Below are positions 9,257 through 17,044 of a DNA stretch of 64,000 nucleotides, piece after piece. Both the position numbers and the translations under genes were made by a program. The notes beneath the pieces are model-generated. The model saw nothing but the letters and a program-made list of their open reading frames with translations, did not search any database and was not told where the DNA came from. Origin of the DNA: JAWKOK01 sp963765875 (GTDB taxonomy: Bacteria > Chloroflexota > Anaerolineae > Caldilineales > Caldilineaceae); NCBI GenBank assembly GCA_963765875.1, contig CAVXYK010000029.1:239778-303777 (forward strand), in the 5' to 3' direction. Each line of letters begins with the position of its first letter. Position 1 is the stretch's first letter.

Positions 9257-12200
9257 ATGAATACTTCCGATTATCAGCAACTACAGCGCCTCATTCGAAC
9301 CCTTTCCAACATCAGGATCTTCGCAATACTTTTCTGTAATGCGCTCACCTTGTTGCTCCTGTTCGGGCTGACGACACCAACCGTCTACGCCAGGCCGAGC
9401 ACGCTCTCCGTTGGCGTCGTAGACGACGCATTGCTATGGACAGAGACCAACATCGCTGTCGATGCAGTGGGCGCCCATTCTGTGAAGACGGCCGATCTGG
9501 ACGGCGACGGCGACCTGGATGTGATCACCGCTTCGCGCACTGACGGCAATCTACGCTGGTATCGCAATGACGGGGCGGCCGGTTTCATTGCCGGCGGGAT
9601 TGACATCATCAACGGCGTCTACATTGCCACGCCGGGCGACGCAGACGCAGACGGCGATATCGATATTTTCGTTGCCTCAGTCAGCGAGGTTCGGCCACAG
9701 CTTGTCGCATCGCAGCTCGAAGAACCTTCGGCGAATTCCTTAGGAGCCATTCTCTGGTATGAAAATGATGGGCAACCCACGCCATCATTTTCGCGCCACA
9801 TCATCTTTGGCGATCTGAACTATCCGGTTTCGCTACACGTCGCCGACCTGGACGGTGACGGCGATCTGGATGCCATGTCGGCCTCTCGTGACGATAACCG
9901 CGTTCTCTGGTATGAAAACAACGGCGACCGCAATGATCCGGGCTTCTTCCCGCGCACAATCTCAGACAGCGCCTTGGGCGCAGTCTCCGTTCACACCGCC
10001 GATTTTGACGGCGACGGTGATCTCGATGTCGTCTCAGCATCGGAAAACGACGACCAGATCGCCTGGTACGAGAACCAGGGCCAACACCCGCCTCAGTTCA
10101 CGACACATGTCATCCGATATACGACACGTCCCTTTCCGCTGGAGTTCGATTACGCAAAAGCCGTCTTCGGCGCCGATGTTGATAGCGATGGCGATCAGGA
10201 CATCGTCTTTGGTTCCGAGAATGACAATCAGATAGGCTGGTACGAGAACGACGGCAACCCAACGCCGACGTTCACGCCCCGGATTGTCAGTTCAGGCATC
10301 GACCATGTGAAGATGGTCGGCGCTGAAGACCTGGATCTAGACGGCGATATCGATCTTCTGTCAGCATCGACCGGCGATAACACGGTGGCCTGGTTCGAGA
10401 ACGACGGCAACACAGACCCCAATTTTGTCCACCACATCGTGTCGGCCAATGCCCTGGGTGCTCGCTTTGTTCACGCCGCCGATCTGGATAGTGACGGCGA
10501 CTTAGATCTGCTGTCGGCCTCTCGCAGAGACAACCGCATCACCCGATACGCGAACAACACGATCCATCGCAGCGCGATCTTTCCCGAACAGCGTGGGGGC
10601 ACGCTGGTAGAAAACGCGGACGTACGTATGGGCCAAGCCGGCGACCTGGACGACGACGGGGATCTGGATGTCTTCTCGATTGGCCCGGCAGCCATCGACT
10701 GGTATGAGAACAGCGGTACGACACCGCCGGCCTTTATCGGCCACCCGGGGCAGGCCGCATTCGCCGACGGGCGATGGGTCACCGTCGCCGATCTGGATAG
10801 CGACGGCGACCAGGATTTCGTCTACGCCGAAGGCAATGGTCGCATCGGCTGGCAGGAGAACAATGGCCAGACAACGCCAGCCTATGTCGATCAGACTGTT
10901 GCCGCAGAGAACGAAAGCGGCCTCGATGATGTGCAGATGGTATCGGTGGCCGATATTGATGCCGACGGCGACATGGATGTCTACGCGGCCGGCGGGGACC
11001 GCGTCGTCTGGTATGAGAACCGGTCGACGATACCGCTCCAGTTCCTTGGATGGCGCGTAGCCGAACGGACGATGGGGGTCCGCTCGGCAGATGCCGCCGA
11101 TCTCAATGGCGATGGCCGACTCGATCTGCTTTCCGCATCCTTTGACGATGACAGCATTCGCTGGTACGAGAATCTAGGGAGCTGGCCCCCAGCGTTCCGT
11201 GAGCAGTCGATCAGCGCCGGCGTTGACGGCGCAAGCCAGGTCCATGCCGCCGACCTGGACGGCGACGGCGATGTCGATGTGCTCGCCTCGGCCGAACTTG
11301 GTGGTTCGCTGATCTGGTTCGAAAACACCGGCGGTCTCCCATTGCGCTTTGCGCCCCGTCAGATAGATGCCGTTGTCGCTCGCACGCTAACCAGCTCAGA
11401 TTTGGATCATGACGGAGACCTGGATATCGTTGCGGGTCTGAGCGGAGAATCACCCGCTGCCTGGTACGAGAATGACGGCCAGTCGCCACCGACATTTGTT
11501 CGACACCTTGCCGGCGATGACAAGACCTTCGGAAACAACATCTCCCTTGCGGATCTGGATGGCGACGCCGATGCGGACCTGCTGTCCGTCAGCGTTGACA
11601 CTGGCCGACTGAGCTGGCATGAGAATGCCGGCGGCCAATATGGGATTGAGGCCAGCCAGGTGCCGTCGACCTGGATCAGGCCAAACAGCCCCAATCAGTT
11701 GCTGTCCCTTGACCTGGCACACCGGGGCCGACCCGGTGACTCCAGCATCGACGTCCTCTCACTAACCCTACAGTTCGCCGATGCCGACGGACGCCTGTTG
11801 ACATCCGCTCAGATGCAGGAGCGTTTTACCAGCCTGTCAGTCTATCGAGCGCCGTGTTGCGGACGGCATTTCGACTTGGCATCAGACCAGTTCCTGGCTA
11901 CGGTATCGCCGACGATTCTGGACGCTGAGGGTCGATTGACAATTGCATTGCCTTCGGGCGGGCCCAATCTTCCCTTGTCCTCCGGCGAGCAGGCAACCTA
12001 CTTCGTGACGGGACGCTATGACAACGCCTGCGCCGACGGGTCGGTCCCGATTCAGATTCAGGTTGTCATCACTGAGAATATGGCACGCGATCAGGAGAGC
12101 GGGCTGCCCGTATTCGCCGAAGGGTTCAGAGGAGCGGGGCTATTGACTCCGGCACGGATCGAAGACAACCCGCGCCTGGTGGTCAACGAACTGTCACCTG

Positions 12201-12697
12201 AGGAGCCAGATCCCACTGTGAGCCCTGACGGCATGGACGGGCAAGTCGGTTGGTTTGAACTCTTCAACCTGGAGTATGCGGATGTCGATCTGAGCGGCAT
12301 GTACTTGACCAACGACCTTGACGATCCGACACGCTATCGCATTCCCGACGGTGTGCGCATCCCTCTCCGTGGTCATCTCCTCTTCATCGCCGACGGCAAC
12401 CCCGCGGCCGGGCCGACACATACATCATTTCGGCTGACAGACGGCGACGAAGGCGTGGCGCTCTACGCGACCGATGCCCTTGATCGATCAATGACCGATA
12501 TGCTTCCGTTGGGAGATGGAGCGTCGAACGGTGTGCAGGATGATGGATCAGAAGTGTCCTGGGGGCGCTATCCTGACGGTGGAAGCAACCAGCAGGCGCT
12601 TGAGCCGACACCGGCTCAACCCAACCAGATCGAATCGGGGCCGATCAGGTTGTTCCTCACGACGATCCTCAACGGAGACGGCTGTCCGACACAGTAA
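9257..12697 (+). CDS. Secreted 14-repeat FG-GAP/VCBS protein with lamin-tail domain (paralogue of 1186 gene)
   Basis: Exported protein of about 1146 residues. The start ATG 9257 has AGAG 5 nt upstream; an in-frame TTG at 9215 is weaker. A signal segment (ILFCNALTLLLLFGL) is followed by 14 calcium-loop repeats such as ADLDGDGDLDVITAS. The break after blade 7 (HRSAIFPEQR) is at the same place as in the 1186 gene, implying 7+7 blades. The shared linker domain and a lamin-tail domain at about 974-1125 (LVVNELSPEE, GMYLTNDL, YRIPDGV) follow. The tail RLFLTTILNG is a variant of the LP tail. Its 3' end overlaps the opposite-strand gene by 29 nt. Likely arose by duplication of the whole gene; a surface role is inferred. 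Confidence 0.88.
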   Translation: MNTSDYQQLQRLIRTLSNIRIFAILFCNALTLLLLFGLTTPTVYARPSTLSVGVVDDALLWTETNIAVDAVGAHSVKTADLDGDGDLDVITASRTDGNLRWYRNDGAAGFIAGGIDIINGVYIATPGDADADGDIDIFVASVSEVRPQLVASQLEEPSANSLGAILWYENDGQPTPSFSRHIIFGDLNYPVSLHVADLDGDGDLDAMSASRDDNRVLWYENNGDRNDPGFFPRTISDSALGAVSVHTADFDGDGDLDVVSASENDDQIAWYENQGQHPPQFTTHVIRYTTRPFPLEFDYAKAVFGADVDSDGDQDIVFGSENDNQIGWYENDGNPTPTFTPRIVSSGIDHVKMVGAEDLDLDGDIDLLSASTGDNTVAWFENDGNTDPNFVHHIVSANALGARFVHAADLDSDGDLDLLSASRRDNRITRYANNTIHRSAIFPEQRGGTLVENADVRMGQAGDLDDDGDLDVFSIGPAAIDWYENSGTTPPAFIGHPGQAAFADGRWVTVADLDSDGDQDFVYAEGNGRIGWQENNGQTTPAYVDQTVAAENESGLDDVQMVSVADIDADGDMDVYAAGGDRVVWYENRSTIPLQFLGWRVAERTMGVRSADAADLNGDGRLDLLSASFDDDSIRWYENLGSWPPAFREQSISAGVDGASQVHAADLDGDGDVDVLASAELGGSLIWFENTGGLPLRFAPRQIDAVVARTLTSSDLDHDGDLDIVAGLSGESPAAWYENDGQSPPTFVRHLAGDDKTFGNNISLADLDGDADADLLSVSVDTGRLSWHENAGGQYGIEASQVPSTWIRPNSPNQLLSLDLAHRGRPGDSSIDVLSLTLQFADADGRLLTSAQMQERFTSLSVYRAPCCGRHFDLASDQFLATVSPTILDAEGRLTIALPSGGPNLPLSSGEQATYFVTGRYDNACADGSVPIQIQVVITENMARDQESGLPVFAEGFRGAGLLTPARIEDNPRLVVNELSPEEPDPTVSPDGMDGQVGWFELFNLEYADVDLSGMYLTNDLDDPTRYRIPDGVRIPLRGHLLFIADGNPAAGPTHTSFRLTDGDEGVALYATDALDRSMTDMLPLGDGASNGVQDDGSEVSWGRYPDGGSNQQALEPTPAQPNQIESGPIRLFLTTILNGDGCPTQ

Positions 12698-15221
12698 TCT
12701 CTGACAGGTTTGCGACTTGGTTGCCGGTCTGATCGAGGAGAGGCTCGACTGTGTTGGTATCGTAGACGACGGCAGCGAGGGTGTAATCACCCGCGACACC
12801 ATGCGGCGGCACCAGCAGGCCAAGCTTGACGCTGGGCATCAACGTCACGTCCTGCTGAGCGACCGTCTGTCCGTTCGGATCGACCAAACGCACTGACATC
12901 TTGAGCGAACCGTCGATCTGCCCCGCTACTGCCATGTCGATGGGCAGAACCTCACCAGGATCGGCGCGATCATAGCCGGTCAAACTCGTAACCTGAACTG
13001 CGTGCCATTCAGCCGTCACGGGCAACGATACCGTCTCTCGACTTGGGCGTCCCACTGTAGTTAGTCGAAAGTCGCCATCCCCCGATTCACTGACCACATA
13101 GCTGGTCGCCCGTAGCGCATCCAGCATCTCTGAGCTATCGTAACGCGTTGCCACCAACAGTGTACCGGTAGCGTCCTTCAACAATGCCTGGCCTTGCTCG
13201 ATCTGCGCACCACCCTCTTCGGCAATGACCACATTTTCAACAGTCAGATCGTGGATGCCGACCCATGTAGCGACATCCGCATTGGAGAAAAACAACGTGG
13301 CAGCCGGGCTCGACTGTGCGTTGATGGCATCGGCAATCGCTGCCGATTCGATCAACACAACCGGATACTCCAGCGGCTGGCTGGGGCCGGCCGTTCGTTG
13401 GTATAGCACGATGGTATCTCCGCTGGGGATCGGATAGCGCTTGACCGGGTGATAGAGTTGATGGAAGAGCAGGTCGCCGCCTTCAACGCGTTCAATCACC
13501 CGTTGGCCCGGCTCCGCAACCCCTGAATTGTCCCCCTCATTGATCAGCAACCATCGATTTGCCAATACATCGCTCCAACCGCGGCTGTCCTCCTCCGTCA
13601 GCGCCATGATCGTAAGATTCTTCTCGGCGCGCGTTGACAGATAGCGAAAGATGCCCCGGTGAACCTCCCAGGTCTCAACCAAAATCCCCAGGGAGTCGGG
13701 ATCGCCGTCTTCGCCGGGCTCACCGATGGTTTCAAGCACGTCAGGTGCGATCCAGTATGCCGGATCGGTGGTCCCGCTGGCGGGCGATACAACATAGTCG
13801 GAGTTTGCCCAGAGCGGCTTGCCGGCGGCAAAGGCATGGCCCAGCGACTGGAATGTGAAGAGGCTCCACTGTACGATCAACAGGCTCAGCCAGACCGCAC
13901 CCACGATGCGGCCCACCGGCTTCGAGTATGCGCGCACACCGATGGCCAGTAGAATGCAAAGCTGCGGCAAAATCGGCACCAGATTGCGAGCGTTATGCTG
14001 CAGGATGATCGATAGCACAATGTAGGCGGAGAGGATGCTCAGCCACAGCAAGGTTGCATCACGATTGAGCGTCGAACGCCGCCACCAGCTGCGCAGCCAG
14101 GGAAATAGGCCGACGGGAATGATCAGCCAGAATGCCAGCGCGCCGAGATGCTCACGGTAGAAGAAGGAGAAGTAGCGCGTGTAGTTGCTCAGGTTCAACG
14201 CCCCGGCCCCTTCCGGCGCGCGCTCTTTGTCGATCACCAGCAACTTGACGGGAAAGTCGATGTACGGAAAATACCAGAGACTGGCAATGGCGGCCGCCAA
14301 GAGCAGACTTGCCCACCAGTTGCTCAGTCTGGTCGATGGAATGATGATCGCGTAGACGCAGGCGGTCGCCATTAGCGCCCAAGCCGGCAGCAGCCAGTTG
14401 CCGAGCGGGAATTCCAGAGCCGCCACACGATCGGGCCAAAACCAGAGCAGCGCAATGGCCATGCCGACCGCCAGGGCAATGGCCAACGCCTTGAGGTGGA
14501 CTGTGGGGCTGCGCAGCCAGGCAATCTGGTCATGCAGCAGCTCACTCTGCCAGATCACCCAGATCACCGGGATAAGTAGGTACATGGGCAGTGTCCATTT
14601 GACAAGCAGCCCTACCCCCAAGCTGACGCCCCAGATCAGCGACCAAGGACGATCGGTGAATCGGTCGGTGCGGAAGAGCGCCAGCATGTTGAAGGCCACG
14701 ACCACCGTGAGCAGTATCTCGACGTAATAGAGACGGGCCATGGCCGCCATCATGGGCAGAAAGCCGACCAACGCGGCCGCAAGCAACCCGACCGTCGAAC
14801 CCGCAACCCGTTTACCCAAGAAGTAGGTAACCAAAATGGTCAGTGGCAACAGCGCAACGTTGAGCATCTGTGCGCCGTCCATATCGATGCCGAACAGGTG
14901 CAAAAACGGCAGTGTGGCGATGTAGATGGCAGGTGTGCGGTAATCGGGAAAGGTGACCGCCGCAAACCAATTGGGCAGCGAAAACCCATTCAGGAATTGG
15001 GTGTATTTGATGCTGGTTTCCAGATAACTGGTCGCGTCATGGCCGACCATGACGATGTTGCGGCTTACCCAGTAGAGGCTGCCGAGGGTATTGACAACCA
15101 GGAGCAAAAGCAATATTGGCCACGTCCAACGTGCGTGGCCACCTTCACGAGATCGGTCGGGAGCTTGGGCCAGAGGATCGTCGCCGATAGGAGGAGTCAT
15201 TCCTGATGCTGATTGAGTCAT
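12669..15221 (-). CDS. GT-C family (ArnT/PMT-like) membrane glycosyltransferase
   Basis: Integral membrane protein of 850 residues. After the first helix (WPILLLLLVVNTLGSLYWV) the loop MVGHDATSYLE carries D62, in the position of the catalytic acidic residue of GT-C enzymes. Further motifs are DYRTPAIYIATLP and about ten to twelve membrane helices up to about residue 440. The rest is extracytoplasmic, ending in a beta-sandwich domain (VTSLTGYDRADPGEVLPIDM) related to the tail of the 6657 glycosyltransferase. It is convergent with the FG-GAP gene (29-nt overlap) and divergent from ctaA. It probably transfers a lipid-linked sugar on the outer face of the membrane; donor and acceptor unknown. Confidence 0.82.
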   Translation of the reverse strand: MTQSASGMTPPIGDDPLAQAPDRSREGGHARWTWPILLLLLVVNTLGSLYWVSRNIVMVGHDATSYLETSIKYTQFLNGFSLPNWFAAVTFPDYRTPAIYIATLPFLHLFGIDMDGAQMLNVALLPLTILVTYFLGKRVAGSTVGLLAAALVGFLPMMAAMARLYYVEILLTVVVAFNMLALFRTDRFTDRPWSLIWGVSLGVGLLVKWTLPMYLLIPVIWVIWQSELLHDQIAWLRSPTVHLKALAIALAVGMAIALLWFWPDRVAALEFPLGNWLLPAWALMATACVYAIIIPSTRLSNWWASLLLAAAIASLWYFPYIDFPVKLLVIDKERAPEGAGALNLSNYTRYFSFFYREHLGALAFWLIIPVGLFPWLRSWWRRSTLNRDATLLWLSILSAYIVLSIILQHNARNLVPILPQLCILLAIGVRAYSKPVGRIVGAVWLSLLIVQWSLFTFQSLGHAFAAGKPLWANSDYVVSPASGTTDPAYWIAPDVLETIGEPGEDGDPDSLGILVETWEVHRGIFRYLSTRAEKNLTIMALTEEDSRGWSDVLANRWLLINEGDNSGVAEPGQRVIERVEGGDLLFHQLYHPVKRYPIPSGDTIVLYQRTAGPSQPLEYPVVLIESAAIADAINAQSSPAATLFFSNADVATWVGIHDLTVENVVIAEEGGAQIEQGQALLKDATGTLLVATRYDSSEMLDALRATSYVVSESGDGDFRLTTVGRPSRETVSLPVTAEWHAVQVTSLTGYDRADPGEVLPIDMAVAGQIDGSLKMSVRLVDPNGQTVAQQDVTLMPSVKLGLLVPPHGVAGDYTLAAVVYDTNTVEPLLDQTGNQVANLSEITVSDSRLR

Positions 15222-15366
15222 AGATGTTCCAAGCCAAAATATTCCTCATTGACGACCAGTTGAGGTATATTAATACGCTAAGTGGCAGATGCAAAAAAGG
15301 AGCGTGCTTCGGCACTGACAACCAAAATCCCAGCGCCAAGATTCAAAGTCAAAATCTAGGAATATC

Positions 15367-16332
15367 ATGGACATCAAATCAAGTCGATACGCAACCTTTG
15401 CCTGGGTTACGCTAGGCATCAACATAGTGGTGATCGTTTGGGGCGCGTTCGTACGTGCAACCGGCTCAGGAGCCGGCTGTGGCAGTAACTGGCCCCTCTG
15501 CCAGGGAGATGTCTTGCCCCAATCGCCCGGGTTTGAGACGATGGTCGAGTTCTCGCATCGCATCAGCAGCGGTGTGGCCCTGATCGCCGTCGTGATCCTC
15601 TTTATCTGGGCATGGCGCATCTTCCCCCGCGGATATCGCACCCGACGGGCCGCCAATGCCACCATGATTTTCATGATCATCGAAGCGCTGATCGGCGCGG
15701 GGCTGGTTCTGCTTGAATACACGGCCAGCAACGTATCGATTGCCCGTGCCTACTGGATGGCCGGCCATCTGATTAACACGTTTCTACTACTGGGCACGCT
15801 CACGCTCACGGCCTGGTGGGCCTCGGGTCGACCGGCTATGCGAGTGCGACATCAAGGTACAGTTGGTTGGATGTTACTGGCATCGATCATTGGTATGATG
15901 ATATTGGGCGCCAGTGGAGCCGTGACGGCACTGGGCGACACGCTCGTCCTCACCGCCGGAATCTCTCCCGAAGATTCGCCCATTGTGGCGACCCTGGTTG
16001 ATCTGCGCATCTATCACCCGATCATCGCCATCATCGTCGGAGCATTGGTTGTGGGCGCTGCCTGGTATGCCGCCGGCAAACGCCAGGATTCAACCACCCA
16101 TCGCTTCGCGCAAACGCTCACAGCGCTCTATGCAGCGCAACTCGTTCTTGGCACACTCAATGTTGTGCTCAAGGCGCCAGTCTGGCTACAACTGGTGCAT
16201 CTATTCATGACATCATGTATCTGGATCGTACTGGTGCTGTTGAGCGTGTCGGCGTTGTCGACGGAGAGCATCGCCGTACAGTCTGACGAAGGTGGCGACT
16301 CACTGCCCGTACAGCCCGGAGCCGCGGCATAG
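15367..16332 (+). CDS. ctaA: Heme A synthase (CtaA/COX15)
   Basis: 321 residues with eight predicted membrane helices, the usual CtaA size. The enzyme oxidises the C8 methyl of heme O to the formyl group of heme A for aa3-type oxidases. Visible signatures are the first-loop cysteine pair (GAGCGSNWPLCQG, C38 and C45) and four histidines expected to bind heme: EFSHRISSG (H64), MAGHLINT (about H135), YHPIIAI (about H217) and LVHLFM (about H278). An AGGA site lies 5-6 nt before the ATG. No ctaB or cytochrome oxidase gene is adjacent, so the partners must be elsewhere. A weak promoter-like TTGACG-17-AATACG lies near 15249-15278. Confidence 0.95.
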   Translation: MDIKSSRYATFAWVTLGINIVVIVWGAFVRATGSGAGCGSNWPLCQGDVLPQSPGFETMVEFSHRISSGVALIAVVILFIWAWRIFPRGYRTRRAANATMIFMIIEALIGAGLVLLEYTASNVSIARAYWMAGHLINTFLLLGTLTLTAWWASGRPAMRVRHQGTVGWMLLASIIGMMILGASGAVTALGDTLVLTAGISPEDSPIVATLVDLRIYHPIIAIIVGALVVGAAWYAAGKRQDSTTHRFAQTLTALYAAQLVLGTLNVVLKAPVWLQLVHLFMTSCIWIVLVLLSVSALSTESIAVQSDEGGDSLPVQPGAAA

Positions 16333-16459
16333 CAACAGTACCCCGAAGCACAGAAATGTGAGCTCAGACAACTACCCTACGATTGAGCTACATTCAGTTG
16401 CTGATCGTCGATTTCGGGCCAAATCACGTCCGTTTTCAGACCATCTACCGACGCTGGAT

Positions 16460-16487
16460 TTGATCAGAGAGTCGAATTCCATATAAT
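16460..16487 (+). promoter_or_regulatory. Sigma70-type promoter for the small membrane protein
   Basis: TTGATC (16460-16465), a 16-nt spacer and a perfect TATAAT (16482-16487) lie about 70 nt before the ATG at 16557. Confidence 0.6.
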
Positions 16488-16556
16488 TGAACGTGTAGAA
16501 GCTTGTTTGCGACGGCCCGCTAGGCCGACTGCACGTTGACTTATGGAGTGGTTCAG

Positions 16557-16733
16557 ATGGCGAAAAACCATATTAGCAATGCCCTGCTCGTGCTTGGTGT
16601 TGTCATGTTGATGGCTGTTGGTCTGATGGAAGTAGCGGGCGCAGGGGTGAATCCGCTAATACCGGCATTTTCAGCCCTATTCATCGGCGGCACCGCCGTG
16701 ATCGATCGTGTCAGTATTGGTGAATTCGAGTAG
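16557..16733 (+). CDS. 58-residue membrane protein, unknown function
   Basis: Small protein of 58 residues starting at ATG 16557, chosen because GGAG lies 8 nt upstream. Two hydrophobic segments (ALLVLGVVMLMAVGLMEV and FSALFIGGTAVI) indicate a membrane hairpin; the C-terminus is acidic (IGEFE). It is monocistronic, with its own consensus promoter at 16460 and a strong terminator at 16760, which supports a real, independently expressed gene. I do not recognise the family. Confidence 0.72.
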   Translation: MAKNHISNALLVLGVVMLMAVGLMEVAGAGVNPLIPAFSALFIGGTAVIDRVSIGEFE

Positions 16734-16759
16734 ACAGCATTTCGACAGTTGAAATTATG

Positions 16760-16793
16760 GACGCCGCGCAAAGATGCGCGGCGTCTTCTGTTT
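16760..16793 (+). terminator. Rho-independent terminator
   Basis: Perfect 10-bp stem GACGCCGCGC / GCGCGGCGTC with a six-nt loop, followed by TTCTGTTT, 27 nt after the stop of the small membrane protein. Confidence 0.9.
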
Positions 16794-16924
16794 CGGGAAT
16801 TCACGAAATTGAGTAACGCGAGATTCTGAGCGGCTGAACCACTAGAGAGGAAGCTGTCTGGTTCAGCCGCTTCATGAGAAAAAGCTGTTTGGCCCGGCGA
16901 TTTCTGTGCCGTGGGCCGGGCATC

Positions 16925-17018
16925 TAGCCACAGATAAGGTCTGATAGCAAAGGCGCGGCTCAAATATCATCTGTGAAAATCAGTTATTTATCTGTGGCAA
17001 TCTGTGGCAAATTTACCT
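16925..17018. repeat. Palindromic CACAGAT/ATCTGTG intergenic repeat
   Basis: Repeated inverted units: GCCACAGATAAG on one side and ATCTGTGAAAATCAG, ATCTGTGGC, ATCTGTGGC on the other. The stretch ATCTGTGAAAATCAGTT recurs at about 59259-59274 on the opposite strand, so this is a dispersed element. The rest of 16794-17044 contains nothing else recognised. Confidence 0.6.
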
Positions 17019-17044
17019 TTTTGCTGCGGAGTCGCGAGATTTTC

